The notes: generated by a model from the sequence alone, not told the origin. 64,000 bases of DNA from Gammaproteobacteria bacterium (GCA_029882215.1 JAOULC010000001.1:124001-188000); one strand, 5' to 3'. Shown: positions 43,686 to 53,535, counted from the stretch's first letter. Numbers and translations are program-made.

Positions 43686-45140
43686 TTAATCCTCTCCATC
43701 TGCAACAATCCAGGTATCTTTTGATCCGCCACCCTGTGATGAGTTAACCACCAGCGAGCCCTTACGCAAGGCAACACGCGTTAGCCCGCCAGTTGTCACC
43801 ATCGTTTTCTTGCCGCTCAGGATAAATGGCCGCAAATCAACATGCCGTGGCTCCAGTTTTTTATCGACAATAGTGGCTACTGTAGAAATGCCCAGAGTGG
43901 GTTGTGCAATATAGTTTCTGGGATTACGCTTAATCAACTTGGCAAACTTTTCTCGTTCAGCCTTGGTCGAGACAGGTCCGATCAGCATGCCATAACCGCC
44001 GGATTCATTAGCAGGTTTTACAACCAGCTTATCCAGATTTGCCAGAGCATATTCACGCTCTTCTTTATACATGCAGCGGTAAGTCGGTACATTGGCAATG
44101 ATGGGTTCTTCATGCAGATAATAACGAATGATATCAGGCACAAAGGCATAAACCACTTTATCATCAGCAACACCGGCACCGGGCGCATTAGCCAGTCCCA
44201 CATTACCGGCTTTCCACGCCCGCATCAGTCCCGGCACTCCCAGAGTGGAATCTTTGCGGAATACTTCGGGATCGAGGAATTCATCATCTATTCGGCGATA
44301 GATTACATCCACACGCTGCGGGCCTGCTACGGTACGCATATAGACAATATTTTCTTTATCGACAAACAAATCTCTGCCTTCGACCAGCTCTGCACCCATC
44401 TGGTGAGCCAGATATGCGTGCTCATAATAAGCCGAATTATAAATACCTGGTGTTAATACAACCACCTCCGGGCGCTTTACTTTTCTCGGCGAAACAGAAA
44501 CCAGCATATCATGCAGCCGGGTCGGGTAATCATCCACAGGTAGTGGTGCATAAGTTTCAAACAATTCAGGGAAGACATGCTTTGTCACTTCCCTGTTGGC
44601 GATCATGTAAGAAACGCCCGAAGGAACGCGCAGGTTATCTTCGAGCACATAAACCGTTCCATCTGTGTCCCGCACCAGGTCGGAACCACAGACATGCGCC
44701 CAGATAGCGGAAGGCGGATTCACTCCAACGCACTGCGGCCTGAAATTTTTTGAATCTGCCAGTACTTCCGCAGGAAATACTCCGTCCTTAATGATTTTCT
44801 GTTCATGGTACAGATCATTAATGAATAAATTCAGCGCCTTAACACGCTGGATAAGTCCGGCCTCTATCACATCCCATTCCGATTTTTGAATGATTCGGGG
44901 GAGAATATCAAACGGCCAGTTGCGGTCAATAGCACCGTCTTTTTTTGTGTAAATTCTGAAAGAGATCCCCTTTTCTTTAATCGCCAGCTCGGCAGCCATT
45001 TGCCTGGCCGCCAGATCTTCTTCATCCATTTTACGGAATCGTTTAATCAGTTTTTTACAATAATTACGCGCCCGGTTCTTGCCTGAAAACGTTTCATCAT
45101 AAAAACCCGCAGGATTATACTGAGTAAGATCAATCGCCAT
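43686..45140 (-). CDS. Circularly permuted type 2 ATP-grasp protein
   Basis: RPQCVGVNPPSAIWAHVCGSDLVRDTDGTVYVLEDNLRVPSGVSYMI, VKPANESGGYGMLIGP, HVDLRPF; ATG at 45140. Confidence 0.94.
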   Translation of the reverse strand: MAIDLTQYNPAGFYDETFSGKNRARNYCKKLIKRFRKMDEEDLAARQMAAELAIKEKGISFRIYTKKDGAIDRNWPFDILPRIIQKSEWDVIEAGLIQRVKALNLFINDLYHEQKIIKDGVFPAEVLADSKNFRPQCVGVNPPSAIWAHVCGSDLVRDTDGTVYVLEDNLRVPSGVSYMIANREVTKHVFPELFETYAPLPVDDYPTRLHDMLVSVSPRKVKRPEVVVLTPGIYNSAYYEHAYLAHQMGAELVEGRDLFVDKENIVYMRTVAGPQRVDVIYRRIDDEFLDPEVFRKDSTLGVPGLMRAWKAGNVGLANAPGAGVADDKVVYAFVPDIIRYYLHEEPIIANVPTYRCMYKEEREYALANLDKLVVKPANESGGYGMLIGPVSTKAEREKFAKLIKRNPRNYIAQPTLGISTVATIVDKKLEPRHVDLRPFILSGKKTMVTTGGLTRVALRKGSLVVNSSQGGGSKDTWIVADGED

Positions 45141-45171
45141 GATATTCACCTAAAAGCCAAGTCATTGTCGT

Positions 45172-48100
45172 CTAATTCCTTCCTGTTCTTAAATCCAGCG
45201 TATACGGATGATCCGGATGCGGGTGTTCCATCTTAACTTTAAGATGACCTCCCGTATGACCAGTCTGCGAAAAACGTGCCAACCGGCGTGATTCTGCCTC
45301 ATAAGCATTCACCGGGAATACATCCGGATTACGTCCGCCAGGATGAGCCACATAATAAGTACAACCACCCAGTGATTTCATTGACCAGCGGTCAATCAGA
45401 TCAAACACCAGCGGTGAATCAATCGGCAAGGTTGGGTGCAGCCCGGAAACCGGATCCCATGCCTTGTAGCGCACTCCCGCCACAAACTCGCCCCGCACAC
45501 CGGTACTTCGCAGTGGCAATGCCATGCCATTACAGGCAATCATATGGCGGCCATCCGTCATGCCCCGAACTCTGACCTGTAGCCTTTCTACCGATGAATC
45601 AACGTAACGCGATGTCCCCTGTGCACTGACTTCTTCACCCAGCACATTCCACGGCTCAATCGCAAAGCGCAGTTCGATTTCAATATCATCAATATTAATG
45701 CGGCCATAATGCGGAAACCTGAATTCGGTAAACGGATCGAACCATTCTTTTTCGATCTTGTAACCCCAGCGATTAAGGTCATCCACAACACTGGCTATAT
45801 CACGCTCTATATAATGTGGCAGCATAAAGCGATCATGTAACTCAGTGCCCCAGGGCACCAGTTTTTCTGTGTAAGGCTTTTGCCAGAAACGCGACACCAG
45901 TGTGCGTAATAGCAGGTTCTGCACCAGCGACATGCGCGGATGAGGCGGCATTTCAAAACCACGAAACTCAACGATACCCAACCTTCCAGTCGGTGAGTTC
46001 GGGTTATAAAGTTTATCGATACAGAACTCGGCACGATGGGTATTACCGGTCATATCAACCAGCAGGTTGCGCATGATGCGGTCAACAATCCACGGCGAAG
46101 GCACTTCACCTTTGGGTATCTGCTGCAGCGCAATCTCTAGTTCATACAAGCTGTCATCACGCGCCTCATCAATCCGCGGCGCCTGCGAAGTTGGTCCAAT
46201 AAACATACCTGAAAACAGATAAGACAAAGATGGATGATTCTGCCAGTAGCGGATCAGGCTGCTGAGTAATTCCGGCTTGCGTAACATCGGACTATCAGCA
46301 GGCGAGACGCCACCCAGTGTGACGTGATTACCGCCACCCGTGCCGGTATGACGACCATCCAGCATGAACTTTTCAGTACCCAGTCGTGACTGATGGGCTT
46401 CGTCATATAGAACTTCAGTATTTTCTACCAGCTCTTTCCAGCTGCTGGTCGGATGGATATTAACTTCAATCACACCCGGGTCTGGCGTCACAGAAAAACG
46501 TTTAAGACGGTGATCATGAGGCGCTTCATAGCCCTCCATAATAACCGGCATCGACAACTCTTTTGCTGTGGCTTCAATTTGAGCGATAAGATCCAGCCAG
46601 TGATTCAGATGAGAAATCGGCGGCAAAAATATATGTAAATGGCCGTTCCTGGGTTCAATACACATGGCGGTCCTGACAAAGAAACCGCTACCATGCTCTT
46701 CATCATCAGCCACATCCTGCTGACTGCGCGGATCAATTGCAGTTAACTCCGGTTCAAAACTGGAGTAACGGCCAGCAACACCGCCGGCCAGATGCTCACG
46801 CTGCGCAAACGGATCGGCATCAATGTGTTTATGACGCCGGCTCTCCTGCTCCCACAACAATCCGTCCAGAGGTAAGCGGAAACCCATCGGTGAATCACCC
46901 GGTAGCAAAAACATATGGTCACGAGTAAACGCCCACTTTGAACTGACCCAGCATTCTTTTACCGAGTCCCACGCCAGTGGCAGAGTAAAGCCCACGACAC
47001 TGTCCAGGCCTTGTTCAAAAACGCGACGTAATCGCTCCCGGTCAACTTTGTCAGCCAGTTTATTATCCAGCACGTCCAGATTCTTCGGTAAATTACCTTC
47101 TTTCCACAGGTAATAAAGTGCATCTTCATAACCGGCAACAAGATGACTATCAGAAAGACCCAGTTTATTTGTCAGTAACTTGGAAAAAGCACTGGCATGA
47201 TCCACTGTATATGCACCCTTTTGGGTCGGATCTGCAATAAGTTCGGGCGCCTTCCAAACCGCAACGGCATCTTCTCGCCAGTAACATGACAACGCCCAGC
47301 GCGGTAAAGGTTCACCGGGATACCACTTACCCTGTCCATGATGCAGCACACCGCCAGTACCAAATTTACCCCACAGTTTTCTGAAAATAACTTCCGCACG
47401 CTCTCTCTTATGCGGACCCAGCGCAGCAATATTCCATTCCGCGCCATCCATATCATCAATCGAGACAAAGGTCGGCTCACCACCCATAGTCAGCCGGACA
47501 TCGTTGTCTATCAGTTCTGCTTCAACCTGCTCACCCACTTTCATGACAGATTGCCACTGCTCATCTGAGTATGGTTTGGTCACCCGGGGGTCTTCATGAA
47601 TACGGGTAACGGTGTTTTCGAATTCAAAGCTCACTTCACATTTGTCAATCGCACCGGTAACCGGTGCTGCACTGACAGGGTCAGGCGTGCACGCCAGTGG
47701 AATATGACCTTCTCCTGCAAACAATCCTGAAGTCGGGTCAAGCCCTATCCAGCCAGCACCGGGTATAAATACTTCGGTCCATGCATGCAGGTCAGTGAAG
47801 TCTTCCTCCGGGCCGGATGGTCCGTCCAGCGACTTAACATCAGAGGTTAACTGCACCAGATAGCCTGATACAAAGCGCGCTGCCAGCCCCAGATGCCTTA
47901 ATATCTGCACCAGTAACCAGGCCGTGTCACGACAAGAGCCCTTTACTAAAGTCAGCGTCTCCTCACAGCTCTGAACACCCGGCTCCATGCGAATACCATA
48001 GGCAATATCCTGAGATAGCTGCAGGTTTAGTCCGACCAGAAAATCCTCTATACGTTTTGCTTCACGCGGAACTTTTTTGACCCATTCAAGCAAAAGCGGT

Positions 48101-48471
48101 CCGGACTCAGCAAGTTCAAAATAGGGCGTTAATTCTTTATGTAGCTGCTTTTCATATTTGAAGGGGAAGTCTTTGGCCGACTCTTCGACAAAAAAATCAA
48201 ACGGATTAATGGTGACCATCTCGACCACAATATCCACTTCGATAACCATTTCACGCGTCTTTTCATTAAACACATAACGCCCGATAAAATTACCAAAGGC
48301 ATCCTGCTGCCAGTTGATATAATGATCCGCCGGTTCGACTTTGATGGAATATTGATGAACCGGCGTGCGCGTATGTGGTGCAGGCCTTAAACGTATCTGA
48401 TGTGGAGCAAGTGATACCAGCCGGTCAAACTTATAGACTGTCTTATGATGAATTCCAACACGAATAGTCAT
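45172..48471 (-). CDS. Transglutaminase-like / DUF2126 fusion protein
   Basis: N-terminal transglutaminase (GSCRDTAWLLVQILRHLGLAARFVSGYLVQL, DLHAWTEVFIPGAGWIGLDPTSGL) and long DUF2126 C-terminal part (RLTMGGEPTFVSIDD); ATG at 48471. Confidence 0.94.
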   Translation of the reverse strand: MTIRVGIHHKTVYKFDRLVSLAPHQIRLRPAPHTRTPVHQYSIKVEPADHYINWQQDAFGNFIGRYVFNEKTREMVIEVDIVVEMVTINPFDFFVEESAKDFPFKYEKQLHKELTPYFELAESGPLLLEWVKKVPREAKRIEDFLVGLNLQLSQDIAYGIRMEPGVQSCEETLTLVKGSCRDTAWLLVQILRHLGLAARFVSGYLVQLTSDVKSLDGPSGPEEDFTDLHAWTEVFIPGAGWIGLDPTSGLFAGEGHIPLACTPDPVSAAPVTGAIDKCEVSFEFENTVTRIHEDPRVTKPYSDEQWQSVMKVGEQVEAELIDNDVRLTMGGEPTFVSIDDMDGAEWNIAALGPHKRERAEVIFRKLWGKFGTGGVLHHGQGKWYPGEPLPRWALSCYWREDAVAVWKAPELIADPTQKGAYTVDHASAFSKLLTNKLGLSDSHLVAGYEDALYYLWKEGNLPKNLDVLDNKLADKVDRERLRRVFEQGLDSVVGFTLPLAWDSVKECWVSSKWAFTRDHMFLLPGDSPMGFRLPLDGLLWEQESRRHKHIDADPFAQREHLAGGVAGRYSSFEPELTAIDPRSQQDVADDEEHGSGFFVRTAMCIEPRNGHLHIFLPPISHLNHWLDLIAQIEATAKELSMPVIMEGYEAPHDHRLKRFSVTPDPGVIEVNIHPTSSWKELVENTEVLYDEAHQSRLGTEKFMLDGRHTGTGGGNHVTLGGVSPADSPMLRKPELLSSLIRYWQNHPSLSYLFSGMFIGPTSQAPRIDEARDDSLYELEIALQQIPKGEVPSPWIVDRIMRNLLVDMTGNTHRAEFCIDKLYNPNSPTGRLGIVEFRGFEMPPHPRMSLVQNLLLRTLVSRFWQKPYTEKLVPWGTELHDRFMLPHYIERDIASVVDDLNRWGYKIEKEWFDPFTEFRFPHYGRINIDDIEIELRFAIEPWNVLGEEVSAQGTSRYVDSSVERLQVRVRGMTDGRHMIACNGMALPLRSTGVRGEFVAGVRYKAWDPVSGLHPTLPIDSPLVFDLIDRWSMKSLGGCTYYVAHPGGRNPDVFPVNAYEAESRRLARFSQTGHTGGHLKVKMEHPHPDHPYTLDLRTGRN

Positions 48472-48632
48472 GTTATTTTGCTGCCCCGGGGTTATACGCA
48501 CTGTTAAAATTAGTCAACTTTACAAATATATTACAGCAAATTTCATTCCAAGTAGCTTATTTAATATACGGGCTTGAATTAAATACAACTGAGCCGCTCT
48601 TTATCGATACCCAAACAAACCCAGACAGCCAC

Positions 48633-48955
48633 TCTAAGTATTGCTTCTGGGAAGGTCGTTACAAATGTCAGGCATGACTGGATGAAACCGCTCTTGCCAC
48701 CTGTATGGCAACCACAGAAAAAACATGCCTCAAGGTTTACCGTTTCGTTTAACTGATTATATTGAACTGTTCGGCTGGACAGGTTGTATCATGAATGACG
48801 ATAAGCACGGGTATATAAATAATGAATGATCACCACACCTTGATCGCCTTAACATAGCCCCGAACCACTGGCATTACATGACACAGCACTTTGAAAGTCA
48901 TTTCAAAGGCCTTGTGGGGTCAGCCTACAAACTCAAACAGCACGCCATCAGATAG
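48633..48955 (+). pseudogene. Relic of IS200-like / REP-associated tyrosine transposase (C-terminal portion)
   Basis: Frame-broken but ordered translation: YCFWEGRYKCQA*LDETALATCMA ... GLPFRLTDYIELFGWTGCIMNDDKHGYINNE* ... HLDRLNIAPNHWHYMTQHFESHFKGLVGSAYKLKQHAIR*. Confidence 0.75.
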
Positions 48956-49326
48956 ATTCTGATAAAAGCACTCACCTGTGATTTGAGAGTTACATAAATA
49001 ACAGCAATCAAACTTAATACTAAAAAATCAACATCATTAAACTGGAATCTGATTTGATAGCTATTTTTTTATAACTTTCTTAAAGTGAATAGCAAATGAT
49101 GTTCCAATCAAGCTGCAAGGAAAAATATTTATGACTTTGTTGATGCGGATTAGACCAGACGTTTGTATGCGGCAGAAATTATAACGATTTTACAAAACCT
49201 GTAAAAAAATAGGAGCGGTGACAAACTAAATCATACTGATTGTCACTGCTCAAATTAATTCAAAAAGCAAATCAACCGGTTCCAGAAAATCTAAATGAAA
49301 CCCCACCTTATATATTTTTAGTTCGT

Positions 49327-49659
49327 TTAACCGGTGCTCCATGCTCTGGGGCGCTGCATTCCCGCTATTTTGCATGCCTGTTTAACATAACCATAAGGAA
49401 ACAGCTGGAACAAGTGTTGCTTGGCGGACTTCTTGTCATAGTGTTGTGCACTGACCAGATACTCAACCACGTGTCGTACATCAGGGATTATGTGATGATC
49501 CATCCAGTAGTCACGCATAAACTGTAAAATAGGCCAATATTCCTGCGTCAATTCGAGGCCTTCTTCGGCAGCCATTTGCTTAGCCAGACTGCTATCCCAG
49601 TCATATGGATTGACGATATAACCTTCAATATCTCTCACATAGTGTGCGGCATTCAGCAT
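49327..49659 (-). CDS. DsrC/TusE-like sulfur relay family protein lacking the C-terminal Cys
   Basis: IEGYIVNPYDWDSSLAKQMAAEEGLELTQEYWPILQFMRDYW...LFPYGYVKQACKIAGMQRPRAWSTG*. Confidence 0.85.
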   Translation of the reverse strand: MLNAAHYVRDIEGYIVNPYDWDSSLAKQMAAEEGLELTQEYWPILQFMRDYWMDHHIIPDVRHVVEYLVSAQHYDKKSAKQHLFQLFPYGYVKQACKIAGMQRPRAWSTG

Positions 49660-49735
49660 GACGTTTCTCCTGTATATTAGATAAAACTACTATATGAAGG
49701 CATTTAATATTTGTAAAACGATATTTTTCGGTATC

Positions 49736-49758
49736 TAATATCGTATATTCCGATATTA
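49736..49758. promoter_or_regulatory. Candidate LysR-type regulator operator
   Basis: Perfect 8-bp inverted repeat TAATATCG-TATATTC-CGATATTA in the divergent dsrC-like / lysR intergenic region. Confidence 0.6.
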
Positions 49759-49769
49759 AAGAGATATGT

Positions 49770-50615
49770 ATGGATATTGAGCAGGCGAGAACATTTCTCA
49801 GCATTGCCTCCAATGGCAGTTTTGTTGAAGCCGCTAAACAATTGCACCTGACTCAATCGACTGTGAGCGCACGCATACAACGGCTGGAGCAGGAACTCGA
49901 TGCTAGCCTTTTCATCCGTAACCGTTCAGGGGCTACGCTGACTCATGATGGCCGTCGGTTTATGGATTATGCCAAACGCCTGGTATTAACCGCAGAACAG
50001 GCGCGGCATGACATCGGATTGCCGGAGCGTTTCAGCGATACGATTCGTATCGGTGGGCGCATCGCGCTATGGGAAAACCTGTTGCCACTCTGGGTCGGTC
50101 GCATGCGGCAGACCAGCCCGGGTATTGCTATTCGTAGTGAGATTGGTTTTGAAGAGGACCTGATGCGTAACCTGATTGAAGGCGCACTGGATATTGGCCT
50201 GATGTACACTCCGGGACATAGTCCGGGGCTCATAGTGGAACAACTGTTTGATGAGAACCTGGTACTGGTTAGCAGTCGCCCCGATGACAAACAACCTGGG
50301 GAAGATTATATATATGTTGAATGGGGCCCCGGGTTTTATAACCAACATACACAGAACTATCCACAACTGGAGCGACCTGCACAAACCGTCAATATCGGCT
50401 GGCTGGGCATCCAGTTAATTCTGAGTAACGGTGGTAGCTGTTATTTGCCGGAGCGAATGGCAAAACCATATCTCAATATGGCGCAGCTATTTTATGTAAC
50501 TGGCGCACCGACCTTCAAACACCCGGCATACGCGGTGTATCCACGTGACTCGGAAAGTACGAGCATTCAAGCCGGCTTGCAACAACTGCGTGAAGTCGTT
50601 CGGGATGTCAGCTGA
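49770..50615 (+). CDS. LysR-family transcriptional regulator
   Basis: MDIEQARTFLSIASNGSFVEAAKQLHLTQSTVSARIQRLEQELDASLFIRNRSGATLT. Confidence 0.93.
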   Translation: MDIEQARTFLSIASNGSFVEAAKQLHLTQSTVSARIQRLEQELDASLFIRNRSGATLTHDGRRFMDYAKRLVLTAEQARHDIGLPERFSDTIRIGGRIALWENLLPLWVGRMRQTSPGIAIRSEIGFEEDLMRNLIEGALDIGLMYTPGHSPGLIVEQLFDENLVLVSSRPDDKQPGEDYIYVEWGPGFYNQHTQNYPQLERPAQTVNIGWLGIQLILSNGGSCYLPERMAKPYLNMAQLFYVTGAPTFKHPAYAVYPRDSESTSIQAGLQQLREVVRDVS

Positions 50616-50784
50616 CAGAATGTGCTATGAAGACAGCTATTTCTCTAATATTAGAAATAACTGCATTCTGATCTCACTTTTTTGTGAATATATTTAACGA
50701 TGGCAGTTACACAGAATTATTTACAGACTCTTGTGATTCAATCAAGTATGACCCACTTTTATCATCCACGTATAATTTTTTAAA

Positions 50785-50816
50785 AACTGCTGGGCTTCGT
50801 CTCTCAACCCAACGTA
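50785..50816. repeat. Degenerate REP-like palindromic element
   Basis: TGCTGGGCTTCGTCTCTCAACCCAACGTACTG; reverse complement encodes VRWVERRSPA, the spurious-peptide signature of the common GTAGGTTGGGTTGAGCGAAGCGAAACCCAAC repeat. Confidence 0.5.
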
Positions 50817-51084
50817 CTGATTTAACTGCCCCGTCTCGCTGTTTGCCGTGCAGTGTTTCCACAAAGAGGAAATACGCCAAGGACGGCGTATTAAGTTTGC
50901 ATGGCATGGATACGAACGAAAACAACCCGTTAACGGCGTTCAGTCAATTCAAATAATTTATATATTTAATAAGTTGATTAACAATGCACGGGCACCCGTA
51001 AGCTAAACAGTGTTAGGGCGGTTTTAAAAGATAAGGTGTGCTCTTCGCACAATTAACGTGCATGTCACCGACACACGTAAGTAC

Positions 51085-51114
51085 GGTACTTTTTCAGCTG
51101 TAGGAAAAAGTACC
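51085..51114. repeat. Perfect 11-bp inverted repeat (hairpin)
   Basis: GGTACTTTTTC-N8-GAAAAAGTACC. Confidence 0.8.
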
Positions 51115-51157
51115 TCGCCGGTGGGTGTGATTACCCACGCCTTTGACTTGGACATAA

Positions 51158-51194
51158 AAGAAAAAGACCCCTTTCAACGAAAGAGGCTTTTTCC
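51158..51194. terminator. Bidirectional terminator-like hairpin downstream of the peroxiredoxin-glutaredoxin gene
   Basis: GAAAAAGACCCCTTTC-AAC-GAAAGAGGCTTTTTC. Confidence 0.7.
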
Positions 51195-51264
51195 ACAACA
51201 TAATTTACTGCTGCAAATAAACGTAAACCATACTCATCTGCTTACCTCCTGATAACCTGACTAA

Positions 51265-52020
51265 TTACCCCACTGCAGATTCACCTGCACCGGACTCCAG
51301 CCATTTTTGCAAATCATCCAGCCCGCCGATGCGCACACCGTTTCTGAAGATTTGCGGATAAGTGGCAACGCCGGTTGCAGCGCGTAATGCACGTTCGCCA
51401 ATTTCAACGCCTGCGGTTACTTCCTCGAATGGCATATCATTTTCTTTCAGCAGTTCTTTGGCTTTGTTGCAGTACTCACAACCGGGTTTGCTGAACATCA
51501 TGATGTCAGCCGGAATTTCTGCATCAAAGTCGATGTATTCAAGCATGGTATCGGCATCGGATACTTCAAACGGGTCGCCTTCGCCTTCACGCTCGATAAA
51601 CATTTTTTCAATCACGCCGTCTTTAACCAGCATGGAATAACGCCATGAACGCATGCCGTAGCCTTTATGTCGTTTATCAACCAGCATCCCCATAGCGGCT
51701 GTAAAGTCGGTGTTGCCGTCAGGAATAAAAGTGATGTCTTCTGCCTTTTGATGTTTTTTCCATTCATTCATAACAAAGGTGTCATTCACAGAAATGCAGA
51801 CGATGTCATCGACACCGTGCTTTTTGAATACCGGCGCCAGTTCATTAAAACGCGGTACGTGGCTGGAAGAACAGGTTGGCGTAAAAGCACCCGGCAATGA
51901 AAATACAATGACGGTTTTACCGGCAAAAATATCATCGCTGGTGATATTCACCCACTCATCACCCTGGCGCATTGGAAATATTACTGCTGGTACTTTCTGG
52001 CCTTCACTATTCTTTAACAT
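51265..52020 (-). CDS. Peroxiredoxin 5-glutaredoxin hybrid protein
   Basis: FSLPGAFTPTCSSSHVPRF peroxidatic motif plus C-terminal glutaredoxin GCEYCNKAKELL. Confidence 0.95.
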   Translation of the reverse strand: MLKNSEGQKVPAVIFPMRQGDEWVNITSDDIFAGKTVIVFSLPGAFTPTCSSSHVPRFNELAPVFKKHGVDDIVCISVNDTFVMNEWKKHQKAEDITFIPDGNTDFTAAMGMLVDKRHKGYGMRSWRYSMLVKDGVIEKMFIEREGEGDPFEVSDADTMLEYIDFDAEIPADIMMFSKPGCEYCNKAKELLKENDMPFEEVTAGVEIGERALRAATGVATYPQIFRNGVRIGGLDDLQKWLESGAGESAVG

Positions 52021-52146
52021 GTTTAACCCTCTGTCTCTTATCTTTAAATTTGTTAACTTGAGCTCTCAAGCGTTGCATTCATTGTACGTATTAAGCACTC
52101 ATGGATAACTTAATGGTTTTAGTTATGTCGACACACTATTAAATAA

Positions 52147-53535
52147 CTAGGCAGCCTGTTGCGAAAAGCCATTCATATAGAGTCGAACCGGCTGCTTCAG
52201 CGTGACCAGCTCCTCGGAACTGGTCGGGTGAATGGCCACCACATTATCAAAATCCGCTTTTGTAGCCCCCATTTTGATCGCCACCGAGAAGCCCTGCAGC
52301 ATTTCATCAACCCCGTCACCGATCAGGTGCAGGCCGACCACCTGCTCGTTATCACCGGCACAAATCAGTTTCATCGCGGTAGTGACCGGTTTATCCGACA
52401 GTGCATATCGCATCGGGGTAAACTGCGCCTGGTAGATGCTGACTTGCTTATACTGACTCTGAGCTTCGGCTTCGTTAAGACCAATAGTACCAACAGGCGG
52501 GTGTGAAAACACCACACTGGGAATCCTATTATAGTCGAGCTTACTGTTTGTTTGACCCATGAATAAACGCGCCGCCAGTTTTCGTCCGGCCGCGACAGCA
52601 ACCGGGGTTAATGGTGCTTTTCCGGTGACATCGCCGAGCGCATAAATACCGTCAATATTTGTGTTTTGATAGTCATCAACAGTGATGATGCCATTTGGCT
52701 GTACCTCAACACCTGCCGCCTGTAAATTCAGCTGAGAGGTATTGGCTGAGCGCCCCACAGCCCAGATAACCGCATCAAATCCATGCAGTTTTTCGCCATC
52801 AGCCGAGCATACGGCAATGCCGTTAGCGGTTTGCTCCAGCGCATTAACCTGATAGCCCAGTTGCATTGTAATACCCTGATCCTGCATCGACTGGCCGAGC
52901 ACTTCGCTGATCATGTCATCAAAAACGGGGAGTACTTTATCTTCCATCGCCAGCAACGTGACCTTTGAACCTAAGGCCTTCATCACGCCACTCAACTCGA
53001 CACCAATATAGCCTGCACCGATCACGGCGATGTTTTGTGGCTGCTGCTCAAGCGCGAAAAAGCCATCCGATGTGATACCTAAATCAGCACCGGGAACGGC
53101 TGGCACCATCGGCCGGCCTCCTGTTGCAATGACGATATGTTCCGCTGTGAAGGTAACCCCGTCGACTTCCACGGTATGCTTATCAACAAAATGAGCACTG
53201 CCTTCGATCATCGCAATCGCCGACTCATCCACATATCCATCCCAGTATTGATTAATATCAGCCACGTAGTGCTGACGTGCCTGTACCAGCTCGTTCCAGT
53301 CAAATGATGAGGACGCTACATTGATACCAAAGCCGCCGGCATCGTGTACGGTTTCTGCAATATGTGCTGCCGTCCACATCACCTTTTTAGGCACACAGCC
53401 AACATTGACGCAGGTTCCACCGAGCCGCGATGATTCTATAATGGCAACATGCTTACCGGCTTTTGCCGCTATTTCCGCCACCGCCAGACCACCACTACCA
53501 CCGCCTATTGCGATTAAATCAAAATGCTTTTTCAT
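52147..53535 (-). CDS. gorA: Glutathione-disulfide reductase
   Basis: [28 protein letters not shown] redox motif, [14 protein letters not shown]-terminal; likely ATG 53535. Confidence 0.92.
   Translation of the reverse strand: MKKHFDLIAIGGGSGGLAVAEIAAKAGKHVAIIESSRLGGTCVNVGCVPKKVMWTAAHIAETVHDAGGFGINVASSSFDWNELVQARQHYVADINQYWDGYVDESAIAMIEGSAHFVDKHTVEVDGVTFTAEHIVIATGGRPMVPAVPGADLGITSDGFFALEQQPQNIAVIGAGYIGVELSGVMKALGSKVTLLAMEDKVLPVFDDMISEVLGQSMQDQGITMQLGYQVNALEQTANGIAVCSADGEKLHGFDAVIWAVGRSANTSQLNLQAAGVEVQPNGIITVDDYQNTNIDGIYALGDVTGKAPLTPVAVAAGRKLAARLFMGQTNSKLDYNRIPSVVFSHPPVGTIGLNEAEAQSQYKQVSIYQAQFTPMRYALSDKPVTTAMKLICAGDNEQVVGLHLIGDGVDEMLQGFSVAIKMGATKADFDNVVAIHPTSSEELVTLKQPVRLYMNGFSQQAA

Noticed and set aside
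43842-44456. 204-aa plus-strand ORF antisense to the circularly permuted ATP-grasp gene
   Set aside because: Shadow ORF: the opposite strand encodes an unambiguous conserved protein; translation has no recognisable motifs.
49240-49527. 95-aa plus-strand ORF overlapping the DsrC-like gene
   Set aside because: Antisense to a clear DsrC/TusE-family protein.
50978-51025. Possible integron attC-like site (GATTAAC...GTTAGGG around a short palindrome)
   Set aside because: Core sites fit the RYYYAAC/GTTRRRY consensus only partly, arms are not convincingly complementary, and no integrase or cassette array is present.
50684-51252. Small ORFs 50684..50956, 50707..50925 (minus) and 51058..51252 as genes
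   Set aside because: They traverse REP-like and hairpin sequences; the VRWVERRSP peptide is a known artefact of such repeats.
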